From assembly GCA_017411835.1 (NCBI GenBank), contig JAFQPG010000005.1, positions 1-52,773 of the forward strand: a stretch of DNA of 52,773 nt, in the 5' to 3' direction. Both the position numbers and the translations under genes were made by a program. Source of the stretch: Ruminococcus sp. Its GTDB lineage: Bacteria; Bacillota; Clostridia; Oscillospirales; Acutalibacteraceae. Positions 1 through 7,119 of the stretch are shown here, one piece after another; the stretch's first letter is position 1, and each line of letters starts with the position of its first letter. A model generated the notes under the pieces. That model was not told the DNA's origin, ran no database searches, and saw only the letters and a list, made by a program, of their open reading frames with translations.

Positions 1-1
1 A

Positions 2-988
2 GAAGGCAATTACAGAATAACCGCCGAGGTCACCGACCAGGCAGGCGATACGGCTACTTTTGAAAAGGAAGTTACCATAGTAGACAAGAAAATTGAGTTT
101 AGTACATTTGATGTTTTATCTGATGTGAATTTTGTTGGCGAGAGCCTGGAGTTTTACGCACAGACAAGATACGAGGACATTATCTCCTACGGTGGAAAAC
201 GAAATGAGTATCTGTTTGAAGTCAAGGATAAAGATGGCACTACCGTTTACAGCGATACTGTCACAACGACTAACTATAATTTGGGCGATAAGGTAAGCAA
301 GATAAACTTCTCATATATTCCTGCAAAAGCGGGCGAGTACACAATCACAGTTTCGTCAACCGACCGCTCAAAGAACTATGCCGAAAAGACCATATCATAT
401 AAGGTTATCGACAAAATCTACGGCGACGCGGATTTCGACGGCGTTACTAACATCTTTGATGCAACACACATACAGCGCTATATCGCCATGTATTTAACCG
501 ATGACGAGATAAACACGACCCTTGCCGATTGCGACCTCGACGGTAACGTGAACATATGTGACGCGACACATATCCAGCGTTATCTTGCAGGATATACTGA
601 CTGCGAAATGGCAGGCAAGGTTATTGAATATATCCCACCAACACAGGAGGAAACCGAGGCGCCTACACAGGAGCCGACTCAGCCTACATCCAAGAGCACA
701 GTGACATTTACTGACTCGTTTAACTGGGGTGGTACACTCTACTGCTACTACTGGAGCGACTCAAACAAGAGTATGGTAAGCTGGCCTGGTAAGGCTATGA
801 CAAGCATAGGCAAAAATGACTACCAACAGACTATGTATACATTTAATGTACCAAGTGATGCTACATATCTTATTTTCACAAATGGCTCAGCGCAGACGAC
901 CGACATAAGTTATGGTGGCGGTGAAGTGCGATACTATCCTGTAGAGCAAACCGACACAAGTGGTCATAACTTAGTTAATACTTGGTAA
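2..988 (+). CDS. Dockerin protein with CBM26-like starch-binding module (5' truncated)
   Basis: The reading frame is open to the window edge, so the N-terminus is missing; the GTG at 125 is only an internal codon. The visible part starts with Ig-like beta-rich sequence. A type I dockerin follows, made of two calcium-loop repeats that each end in DATHIQRY (DADFDG and DCDLDG loops). Next comes a Thr/Pro/Glu linker rich in PTQ. The last ~95 residues contain W-P-G-K-A-M and a FTNGSAQTTDI segment, which resembles starch-binding module 26. Dockerins bind cohesins on scaffoldins. Together with a starch module this suggests an extracellular amylase or other subunit of an amylosome-like complex; the catalytic part, if any, lies outside the window. 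The dockerin call is firm and the CBM26 call is by motif memory. A terminator follows at once. Confidence 0.85.
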   Translation, partial: EGNYRITAEVTDQAGDTATFEKEVTIVDKKIEFSTFDVLSDVNFVGESLEFYAQTRYEDIISYGGKRNEYLFEVKDKDGTTVYSDTVTTTNYNLGDKVSKINFSYIPAKAGEYTITVSSTDRSKNYAEKTISYKVIDKIYGDADFDGVTNIFDATHIQRYIAMYLTDDEINTTLADCDLDGNVNICDATHIQRYLAGYTDCEMAGKVIEYIPPTQEETEAPTQEPTQPTSKSTVTFTDSFNWGGTLYCYYWSDSNKSMVSWPGKAMTSIGKNDYQQTMYTFNVPSDATYLIFTNGSAQTTDISYGGGEVRYYPVEQTDTSGHNLVNTW

Positions 989-996
989 TATAAAAC

Positions 997-1028
997 AAAA
1001 AGGCACCCAAAATTCTGGGTGCCTTTTT
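997..1028. terminator. Bidirectional rho-independent terminator
   Basis: Inverted repeat AAAAAGGCACCC (997-1008) and GGGTGCCTTTTT (1017-1028) with an 8-nt loop. It lies between the convergent dockerin and tyrA genes and has a T-run on either strand. Confidence 0.85.
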
Positions 1029-1030
1029 GT

Positions 1031-1864
1031 TTAGTTATCTATAGCCTTTTTTCTGTCGCTGCCGTCTTTGAGTAATGCTTTGAGTGTTTCTGCGTCATCA
1101 TTTTGCAGTGCCTCTTTGTACTCGCTCAGCGAGTTTATGATACAGTCTATCTCAAACAGCAGGTTGTCTTTATTCAGGAGAAACAGCTCAGTCCACATAT
1201 TTTCGTTGAGCTTTGCAACGCGGGTGAGGTCTTTGTATGAACCTGCGGAAAAGCCTTTGTGTACCTGAGCCTGCGGACTTTTTACATAGGCATTTGAAAC
1301 CACGTGTGCAAGCTGTGAGGTAAAGGCTATTATGCGGTCGTGATTTTCGGGGGTGGTGGCTGTTACAGATGCAAAACCGATTGACTTTATAAACTCGGTT
1401 ACTTTTTGGAGCAAGGAGATATCGTCGGTGTTTTGCGGGGTGAGTATCATTGATGCACCCAAAAATAAGTCAGCCTTTGAATATTTAAAGCCTGATTGAT
1501 GCAGTCCTGCCATTGGGTGACCGCCGATGAAAGCAAAGTTCCTTTTGCTTGCTATATTAAAGCACTGCTCGCATATTGAGCGTTTTACACCGCCACAGTC
1601 GATAACTACAGCACCGTCTTTTATAAAACTTGCATTTTCCTCTAAATAATCGATAGTTGCTTTTGGGTAAACAGAAAGCAAAACATAGTCGCAGTCAGAA
1701 AGATTTTGCTTATTAAGTATAGCATCTATTGATTTATCAAGCACAGCGTAGGAGTTGATGCTCTGGTCAATATCAAAGCCATAAACGGTGTGCTTAGTCT
1801 TTGATTTTATTGCTTTACACAGTGAGCCTCCGATAAGACCCAGTCCGACTATGCCGATAATCAT
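1031..1864 (-). CDS. tyrA: Prephenate dehydrogenase
   Basis: 277 residues. TyrA oxidatively decarboxylates prephenate to 4-hydroxyphenylpyruvate using NAD(P), the committed step to tyrosine. The N-terminus has the Rossmann motif GLGLIGGS (residues 7-14). GGHPMAGLHQSGF, typical of TyrA, lies in the middle, followed by the helical dimerisation domain with a TSQLAHV segment. There is no C-terminal ACT domain, so feedback control by tyrosine would have to come from elsewhere. Its ATG overlaps the TGA of the upstream DAHP synthase gene (ATGA at 1861-1864), indicating translational coupling in a two-gene operon. The attenuator at 2875-3028 would control both genes. Confidence 0.93.
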   Translation of the reverse strand: MIIGIVGLGLIGGSLCKAIKSKTKHTVYGFDIDQSINSYAVLDKSIDAILNKQNLSDCDYVLLSVYPKATIDYLEENASFIKDGAVVIDCGGVKRSICEQCFNIASKRNFAFIGGHPMAGLHQSGFKYSKADLFLGASMILTPQNTDDISLLQKVTEFIKSIGFASVTATTPENHDRIIAFTSQLAHVVSNAYVKSPQAQVHKGFSAGSYKDLTRVAKLNENMWTELFLLNKDNLLFEIDCIINSLSEYKEALQNDDAETLKALLKDGSDRKKAIDN

Positions 1865-2865
1865 AGCGCTGTTACCTCCCTGATTTTTTCAACGCTTTTA
1901 GCGACATCGTCAAATTCAGCAGGGGTCAGCGACTGTGCACCATCGCAAAGAGCGTTTTTAGGGTCGTTGTGAACTTCTATCATCAAGCCGTGTGCACCGC
2001 ACGCGGTAGATGCCAAAGCCATCGGCTTTACAAGTCGGCTTATGCCACTTGCGTGACTAGGGTCAACAATAATCGGCAGGTGAGAAAGCTCTTTAAGCAT
2101 AGGCACGGCGGATAAATCGAGCGTGTTTCTCGTGTAGGTTTCAAAGGTGCGGATACCACGCTCGCATAAAATGATGTTTTCGTTACCGCCTGCCATAATG
2201 TACTCGGCGCTCATCAGCCATTCCTTCATTGTGTTTGCGAGTCCACGCTTTAAAAGAATAGGTTTATTTATTTTGCCGAGTTCCTTTAACAGCTCAAAGT
2301 TTTGCATATTTCGTGCACCAACCTGTATGAGATCAACGTCCTCAAAAAGCTCTAAATGGTTGGTGTTCATAATTTCAGATACAATCGGCATACCCGTTTC
2401 ACGCTTTGCAAGCTTTAAAAGCTCAAGACCGTCAGCCTGTAGGCCCTGAAAATCGTATGGTGAGGTACGCGGTTTAAATGCACCGCCTCGAAGCAATGAT
2501 GCACCCGAAGCTTTCACCCTTTTTGCGATATCTATAATCTGTGCTTCTGATTCAACAGAGCAAGGACCTGCGATAAGCGCAAAGTTGTCGCCACCGATTT
2601 TTACACCACTTACATCAATGATGCTGTCGTTAGGATGAAATTTGCGGTTTGCACTTTTAAACGGCTCGGATATGCGCTTTACCTTTTCAACAATTTCAAG
2701 GTTTTCGAGCAACTCAATGTCGATTTTACTTGTATCACCGACTAATCCTAAAATAGTTGTGAACTCACCCTTTGACAAATGAACACTAAGATTTTGTGAC
2801 TCAAGCCAAGTGATGAGGGAGTCGATTTGTTTTTCGTTTACACCTTGTCTGATAATAGCAATCAT
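1861..2865 (-). CDS. aroF: 3-deoxy-7-phosphoheptulonate (DAHP) synthase, type I-beta with N-terminal regulatory domain
   Basis: 334 residues. It condenses phosphoenolpyruvate and erythrose-4-phosphate, the first step of the shikimate pathway. Residues 1-70 form a ferredoxin-like regulatory domain like that of Thermotoga and Bacillus-type DAHP synthases. The TIM barrel follows, with the AGPCSVES motif (about residues 98-105), LLRGGAFKPRTSPY, and the metal/substrate motif VDPSHASG near the end. The start ATG has a clear TTGGAGG ribosome site. Cotranscription with tyrA places it in a tyrosine-directed operon. In related enzymes the N-terminal domain mediates feedback inhibition by Tyr or Phe; that would be a second control layer besides the leader-peptide attenuator. 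Confidence 0.93.
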   Translation of the reverse strand: MIAIIRQGVNEKQIDSLITWLESQNLSVHLSKGEFTTILGLVGDTSKIDIELLENLEIVEKVKRISEPFKSANRKFHPNDSIIDVSGVKIGGDNFALIAGPCSVESEAQIIDIAKRVKASGASLLRGGAFKPRTSPYDFQGLQADGLELLKLAKRETGMPIVSEIMNTNHLELFEDVDLIQVGARNMQNFELLKELGKINKPILLKRGLANTMKEWLMSAEYIMAGGNENIILCERGIRTFETYTRNTLDLSAVPMLKELSHLPIIVDPSHASGISRLVKPMALASTACGAHGLMIEVHNDPKNALCDGAQSLTPAEFDDVAKSVEKIREVTAL

Positions 2866-2874
2866 AATAAACCT

Positions 2875-3050
2875 CCAAAAAGAAAAGGGTCCGCAATTTA
2901 CTGCGAACCCGAAAAGTCAGATATAGGCAATATCTAAAAACCTGCAGCAAAAAGCACTTCTACTATATTTTGTCTTTGCAATAGTAAAAGCCGTAGTAAT
3001 ATTTTGCTGATAAGTTGATAGTTTTCATAAGTATCACCGATTTAAAGCGT
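2875..3050 (-). promoter_or_regulatory. Transcription attenuator leader of the aroF-tyrA operon
   Basis: Read on the minus strand. Three competing pairings can be drawn. (1:2) AGCAAAA at 3008-3002, inside the leader ORF just before its Tyr codons, pairs with TTTTGCT at 2952-2946. (2:3) TTTGCTGC at 2951-2944 pairs with GCAGTAAA at 2904-2897, with one G-U pair. (3:4) GGGTTCGCA at 2910-2902 pairs with TGCGGACCC at 2895-2887, followed by TTTTCTTTTT, which is a rho-independent terminator directly before the aroF ribosome site. A ribosome stalled on the Tyr codons would cover segment 1, freeing segment 2 to trap segment 3 and prevent termination. The pairings are seen by eye; no folding energies were computed. 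Confidence 0.82.
2963..3028 (-). CDS. Tyr/Phe-rich leader peptide of the aroF-tyrA attenuator
   Basis: A 21-codon ORF from ATG at 3028 to TAG at 2963, preceded by a GGTGA ribosome site at about 7 nt. Its core reads AKYYYGFYYCK: five Tyr codons and one Phe codon within seven consecutive codons. The peptide has no expected function of its own. Such codon runs act as sensors of Tyr-tRNA (and here perhaps Phe-tRNA) charging, as in trp, phe and his leaders. It sits about 20 nt downstream of the start predicted from the promoter at 3058-3086 and directly upstream of mutually exclusive hairpins. It is too short for ordinary gene callers. Confidence 0.82.
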   Translation of the reverse strand: MKTINLSAKYYYGFYYCKDKI

Positions 3051-3057
3051 TAAACTA

Positions 3058-3086
3058 AATATACACTTAAAACTTTAAAAAGTCAA
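3058..3086 (-). promoter_or_regulatory. Sigma-A-type promoter for aroF-tyrA
   Basis: On the minus strand, TTGACT (3086-3081), a 17-nt spacer and TATATT (3063-3058). The predicted start near 3050 lies just before the leader ORF. The promoter begins right after the stop codon of the upstream histidine kinase gene. Confidence 0.8.
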
Positions 3087-3089
3087 TAG

Positions 3090-4094
3090 TTAAAATAAAA
3101 TTTTTATAGTAGTGCCCTTGTCTAGCTTAGAGTCGACAGAAATAGACGCATTGTGCAAAATTGCTCCATGCTTTACGATTGAAAGGCCAAGTCCTGTGCC
3201 GCCAATCTCTTTAGAATGGCTTTTGTTAACTCTGTAGAAGCGTTCAAATATGCGGGTAAGCTCTGACTGAGGGATACCAATACCACTGTCTTTGACAGAT
3301 AGCTCGACGCCGTCGACAAACTGTTTAATGCAGATGATGACCTTTCCGCCGTCTTTATTGTACTTGACTGCATTGTCGCAAAGGTTGTATATCATTTCTT
3401 CAACGACGTTAGGCACACCCGAAATCTCACAGTTATCGCCTGTAAGCTCAAAGCTGATATCTCGCTTTTTTGCAATGGCTTCCAGTCGTGAAATAACGCT
3501 TTCACACAATGGATAAAGCTTTATGCTTTCAAAATTTATCTCGATATCGCTACCCTCAAGACTGCTAAGCTTAATAATGTCCTGCACGAGTGTAATCAGA
3601 CGCTGAGATTCGTCGTAAATCTTTCCTGCAAAGCGTACGGTGTCCTCAGGACGAGCGATGCCGTCGCGTATAATTTCAGCATATCCGGAAATAGAGGTCA
3701 GCGGAGTTTTTAATTCATGAGATACATTTGCGGTGAATTCGCGTCGAAGCTTATCACGCGACTGATGCTCAGCGTTTAGCTGTTCCATCTGCTTTAGAAT
3801 TCTTGTGTTTTGCGATTCTATTTTTGAGATAAGAGGGGAGAATTCAGCGTGAACATCGTCAGCTTTAGGGTTTTCGATGTCAATGTTGTTAATCGGCTTT
3901 ATTATCTTTTTGGTGACAATATGTCTAATACTCAGCGTCACAACAACAGGAATAAACAAAACAACCGAAATATATACCCAAACGTGAGTAAGATTTTGGG
4001 TCGTGAGATATTCAGTAAGTGCAATTATGCTTACAAAAAGCAACGAAACCAGAAAAGTAACAAAGAAGATATTTAAAACAATTCGTTTTTTCAT
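3090..4094 (-). CDS. Sensor histidine kinase, PhoR-like, short-loop
   Basis: 334 residues. Two membrane segments (about 7-29 and 38-60) are separated by only about eight residues, so there is no real extracellular sensor domain. After a HAMP-like linker comes the dimerisation/phosphoacceptor motif SHELKTPLTS with His126. The HATPase domain follows, with the N box (EEMIYNLCDNAVKYN), DSGIGIPQ and GGTGLGLSIVKH. It autophosphorylates His126 and passes the phosphate to the response regulator encoded just upstream, whose stop codon overlaps this ATG (ATGA, 4091-4094). No PAS domain is visible, unlike classical PhoR. The signal is unknown and may be sensed in the membrane or through a partner protein. 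Confidence 0.9.
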   Translation of the reverse strand: MKKRIVLNIFFVTFLVSLLFVSIIALTEYLTTQNLTHVWVYISVVLFIPVVVTLSIRHIVTKKIIKPINNIDIENPKADDVHAEFSPLISKIESQNTRILKQMEQLNAEHQSRDKLRREFTANVSHELKTPLTSISGYAEIIRDGIARPEDTVRFAGKIYDESQRLITLVQDIIKLSSLEGSDIEINFESIKLYPLCESVISRLEAIAKKRDISFELTGDNCEISGVPNVVEEMIYNLCDNAVKYNKDGGKVIICIKQFVDGVELSVKDSGIGIPQSELTRIFERFYRVNKSHSKEIGGTGLGLSIVKHGAILHNASISVDSKLDKGTTIKILF

Positions 4095-4765
4095 TGTTGT
4101 TCACCTATCTTATATCCGATACCTCGTACAGTTTCGATAATACTGCCTGCATCTCCCAGCTTTTGGCGCAGGGTACGGATATGCACGTCTACTGTACGAT
4201 TTTCGCCGTCAAAGGAATAGCCCCAGATTTTGTCAAGAATCTGGTCACGCGAGAGCACGATGTCGCGGTTTTCAAGCATCAGACACAAAAGCTCAAATTC
4301 CTTTAAAGTAAGCGTTACCTTTTCGCCGTTTACACGTACCCTATGCTTTTGCGGGCAGACGTATAAAGGGCCGATTGTGTACTCATCTTTTTTTACAGTC
4401 GGCTTGCTACGACGCAAAACCGCTTTAATTCGTGCAAGCAGCTCCATCATACCAAAAGGCTTAGCGACATAGTCGTCAGCACCCAAATCAAAGCCCTTTA
4501 GCTTATCGACCTCAGAGCTTTTAGCGGTAATCATAATGACGGGAATATTTTCAGTTAACTTACTAGAGCGGATTTTCTTTAAGATTTTAAGTCCATCTTC
4601 CTGTGGGAGCATAACATCAAGCAAAATAAGCTGTGGCAATTCGTTGTCGAGTGCTTTCCAAAAATCACTCGGGTTTTCAAAACCGACAGCTTTTTGCTCG
4701 GTGGTGTTTAAGGTGTAAACCACAAGCTCTCTGATATTAGGGTCGTCTTCTACAAAGTAAATCAT
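4091..4765 (-). CDS. Response regulator, OmpR/PhoB family
   Basis: 224 residues. The receiver domain (1-115) has the acidic pair EDD near residues 6-8, phosphoacceptor Asp50 in LILLDVMLP, and the switch Lys in YVAKPFG. The winged-helix DNA-binding domain (about 128-222) carries LTLKEFELLCLMLEN and RTVDVHIRTLRQKLGD, which are signatures of the PhoB/OmpR class. It is a DNA-binding transcription factor controlled by the kinase at 3090-4094. The start has a good AGGAG site at 7 nt. It lies 21 nt downstream of the AlkD-like gene on the same strand, so the three genes may be cotranscribed. PhoB is a likely relative, but no pst or phosphate genes are nearby to confirm the stimulus. Confidence 0.92.
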   Translation of the reverse strand: MIYFVEDDPNIRELVVYTLNTTEQKAVGFENPSDFWKALDNELPQLILLDVMLPQEDGLKILKKIRSSKLTENIPVIMITAKSSEVDKLKGFDLGADDYVAKPFGMMELLARIKAVLRRSKPTVKKDEYTIGPLYVCPQKHRVRVNGEKVTLTLKEFELLCLMLENRDIVLSRDQILDKIWGYSFDGENRTVDVHIRTLRQKLGDAGSIIETVRGIGYKIGEQQ

Positions 4766-4786
4766 AGTATTCTCCTGAATTTAAGA

Positions 4787-5500
4787 TTATCTTATCTTTA
4801 ATGTGCGTAAATATGATTTTGTGCTGCTGTCTATACGCAGACTTTCACACGCCTTTTGAATAGCTTTATTATGCGTCCATTTGTCTAAAAGCTTATTTTC
4901 TATGTATGGGGCGGTTTTGTCATACTGCTTGTAAAGTGCAGTTGCAAAATACCACGCTATCATCATATTTATGTAATATTCATCGCTTTTAATATTTGAC
5001 ACCAGCTTTAGGTGTTCGTCAGTAAAAGCATCATCAAGATAAAAGCTGTTTAAAAGACCGATTGCATACCGCACAGTATAGGTGTGGTCTGATTTAAGCC
5101 ACTCTTTGATGTGTGGATAAAGCAAAGCAAGGTGCTTTTTAAACACCTTTGGTCTTACAGTATCGCAGGTAGCCCAGTTGTCGATATAAGGCAGAAAGCC
5201 TGTGGTTAGATTTAAAGCTTTGGCAAAGTCCTTTTCAAGCTCTATCAAAAAGCCATGCAGGTGATTTTCTTCTAAATATCTATGCGGTAACTCGTTTAAG
5301 TAGGAATAGGAAAGCTCAGAATTTTTCAAAACCTTTGCAAGACTGCGTACTTTTGGTGTGCGTACGCCGATTATACTGTCTTTGTCGATATTTGGGATAA
5401 GAGCGGAAGTAAAATCGCGGTACTTTTCGTCCTTGTTTTTATTAAGGTACTCGGTGATATCCCGAGTACTTTTAAAATCAGTAAATTCTATATTATACAT
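4787..5500 (-). CDS. DNA alkylation repair protein, AlkD-like HEAT-repeat DNA glycosylase
   Basis: 237 residues, predicted all-helical. The signature near residues 35-50 (LIPNIDKDSIIGVRTPKVR) matches the AlkD/DUF-type alkylation repair family, HEAT-like repeat proteins that excise N3- and N7-alkylated purines. The conserved aromatic/acidic stretch NWATCDTVRPKVF follows. No ribosome site precedes the ATG, and the -10 element TATACT (5512-5507) is only 7 nt upstream. The transcript therefore probably begins at or next to the start codon (leaderless). It is divergent from the mechanosensitive channel gene. Confidence 0.85.
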   Translation of the reverse strand: MYNIEFTDFKSTRDITEYLNKNKDEKYRDFTSALIPNIDKDSIIGVRTPKVRSLAKVLKNSELSYSYLNELPHRYLEENHLHGFLIELEKDFAKALNLTTGFLPYIDNWATCDTVRPKVFKKHLALLYPHIKEWLKSDHTYTVRYAIGLLNSFYLDDAFTDEHLKLVSNIKSDEYYINMMIAWYFATALYKQYDKTAPYIENKLLDKWTHNKAIQKACESLRIDSSTKSYLRTLKIR

Positions 5501-5506
5501 ACAGTC

Positions 5507-5558
5507 AGTATAGCATACATATTTTTTAGTTTCAATATTATATATTGTATGCTATAAT
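5507..5558. promoter_or_regulatory. Symmetric divergent promoter pair with inverted repeat
   Basis: A perfect 10-bp inverted repeat TATAGCATAC (5509-5518) and GTATGCTATA (5547-5556) places an extended -10 (TGC before TATAAT or TATACT) on each strand. The plus element TATAAT at 5553-5558 serves mscS; the minus element TATACT at 5512-5507 serves the alkD-like gene. No good -35 boxes were found, which fits extended -10 promoters. The repeat may also be an operator. Confidence 0.6.
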
Positions 5559-5587
5559 AGACGTAAATCTGAAAGGAGATGTTTTTT

Positions 5588-6382
5588 TTGAAGAATGTTT
5601 ATAAGTATATAATATCAGGTCCGCCGTTACTTGTTGCGGCTGTAGTATTTGTGATAGGTCTTATACTGCTTATTATTTTTTCAAAGCTTATCGAAAAGAC
5701 TTTGCAAAAAACAAAGCTCGACATATCGCTCCAGAAGTTTTTTGTTAAAACCTTTAATATAGTAGGCATAGTGATTTTGCTTATATGCGCATTGTCTACT
5801 GCGGGAATATCCACAACGGGACTCATAGCAGGCTTTTCTGCTGCGGGTGCTGCGGTAGCACTCGCGCTTAAAGACAGCCTTGCAAATATCGCAGGCGGTA
5901 TAGTGCTTTTGATTACTCACCCGTTTGTTACCGGTGACTATATCGAGATAGGCGAGTATGCGGGTAATGTTAAGCAGATTGACATTATTCAGACAACACT
6001 TACTACCGTTGACAATAAAACTATTGTAATACCAAACGGACTTTTGTCTTCTGATGAGGTAGTAAACTACACAAAAGAGCCGTTAAGACGAGTAGACCTT
6101 ACTGTGCCGATAAGCTACGACAACGATGTTGAGCTTGCAAAAAAATCTGTACTCAAGGCGGCTAAAAGGGAAGAAAGGATACTAAACGAGCCTGATTTAC
6201 CTTTTGTAAGGGTGAAAGAGTATTCGGATAGCTGTGTAAATCTTATTGTAAAAGTATGGTGCAAAACCGAGGACTACTGGGATGTGCACTATAATATGAT
6301 AGAGCTTATCCGCGAGTGCTTTAAACAAGATGGTATTGAGATTCCTTACCAGCGTATTGATGTGCACGTAACAAAAGAATAA
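5588..6382 (+). CDS. mscS: Small-conductance mechanosensitive channel, MscS family
   Basis: About 264 residues. MscS forms a heptameric inner-membrane channel that opens under tension to release solutes. Three hydrophobic segments lie in the first ~110 residues. The third is the Gly/Ala-rich pore helix (TTGLIAGFSAAGAAVALALKD), followed by NIAGGIVLLITHPFVTGDYIEI, the family hallmark. The cytoplasmic beta and alpha/beta domains complete the usual length. An ATG exists at 5579, but it directly abuts the AAAGGAG site. The in-frame TTG at 5588, 9 nt from GGAG, is the better start. Downstream lies the palindromic repeat element. Confidence 0.92.
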   Translation: MKNVYKYIISGPPLLVAAVVFVIGLILLIIFSKLIEKTLQKTKLDISLQKFFVKTFNIVGIVILLICALSTAGISTTGLIAGFSAAGAAVALALKDSLANIAGGIVLLITHPFVTGDYIEIGEYAGNVKQIDIIQTTLTTVDNKTIVIPNGLLSSDEVVNYTKEPLRRVDLTVPISYDNDVELAKKSVLKAAKREERILNEPDLPFVRVKEYSDSCVNLIVKVWCKTEDYWDVHYNMIELIRECFKQDGIEIPYQRIDVHVTKE

Positions 6383-6383
6383 A

Positions 6384-6729
6384 AAAGCTCCTGTACTTAA
6401 AGAGCTGGGTTCCTAAGGACAGTTGTCTTTAATAGAAACGGAATTTGACACATAACCCTGCTTGTGACAGTATAAGACAAAACTACCCGAAGAAGAGAAA
6501 AACAAAACTCTTTTTCGGGTAGTAATTTTATATAGTGATATTCTTTGCTATGCAAAGAGTGATATTGAAACCTTTTGGTTTCAGTGATATTTTATTCGCT
6601 TCCAAAACTCGCAATGCGAATAACACTCGGCATTAGCTGAATATCACTGCGTAGCAATATCACTCGCCGTTAGGCGAATAAAACTGCCCAAGTGTCCTTA
6701 AGAACACTTGGGCAATGTACGGGAGCTTT
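6384..6729 (+). repeat. Palindrome-rich non-coding element, copy 1, nested in a terminator stem
   Basis: The outer arms AAAGCTCCTGTAC (6384-6396) and GTACGGGAGCTTT (6717-6729) pair over 13 bp with one G-U and abut the stop codons of the convergent mscS and mntR genes. Between them lie 320 bp shared with the inverted copy at 25166-25510. The conserved left end contains CTAAGGACAGTT and CAGTATAAGACAAAACTACC, plus a long hairpin with arms ACTACCCGAA and TTCGGGTAGT. The variable middle consists of small hairpins separated by GTGATATT. The right end is a hairpin with arms GCCCAAGTGT and ACACTTGGGC. No ORF is present. The outer arms differ between copies, so they belong to the target, not the element. 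Confidence 0.85.
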
Positions 6730-6733
6730 CTAT

Positions 6734-7108
6734 TTATTTAGCTGTAAGTATTTCAACCTGTCTCTTGATAGCTTCGAAGGACTCGTCGGAAATAACATGC
6801 TCGATTTTACAAGCGTCCTTTGATGCTATTTCTTTATCTACTCCGATAAGCTCGAGGTAGCCTGTGAGCTTTGTGTGACGTTCATAGATTTTTTCAGCGA
6901 TTGCCTTGCCGTCATTTGTAAGACTGATAAAGCCTTGCTCGGTAACGGTAACAAAGCCTCCGCTTTTAAGCAGACCGAGCGCTCGGCTCACACTTGGTTT
7001 AGAAAAGCCCATATACTCGCCTAAATCGATAGCGCGTACATTCGGACTCTTTTTTGATAAGACGAGTATGCTTTCAAGATACATCTCGCCTGATTCCTGA
7101 ATAGACAT
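6734..7108 (-). CDS. mntR: DtxR/MntR-family metal-dependent transcriptional regulator
   Basis: 124 residues. The N-terminal winged helix-turn-helix begins ESGEMYLESILVLSKK, typical of MntR. It contains LGEYMGFSKPSVSRALGLLKSGG, the recognition region. A metal-binding and dimerisation helical domain follows, with the conserved EHVISDESFEAI segment near residues 103-114. The family represses manganese or iron uptake genes when the metal is bound. There is no SH3-like third domain, so it is of the short MntR type. It lies 11 nt downstream of murE on the same strand and has an AAAGGAG ribosome site. No metal transporter is present in the window, so its targets are elsewhere. The exact metal is inferred. 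Confidence 0.85.
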   Translation of the reverse strand: MSIQESGEMYLESILVLSKKSPNVRAIDLGEYMGFSKPSVSRALGLLKSGGFVTVTEQGFISLTNDGKAIAEKIYERHTKLTGYLELIGVDKEIASKDACKIEHVISDESFEAIKRQVEILTAK

Positions 7109-7119
7109 AGCGCTCTCCT

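Noticed and set aside
6397-6716. CRISPR-like array
   Set aside because: The GTGATATT spacing looks repetitive, but the units are short, irregular and palindromic, without uniform repeats or spacers and without cas genes.
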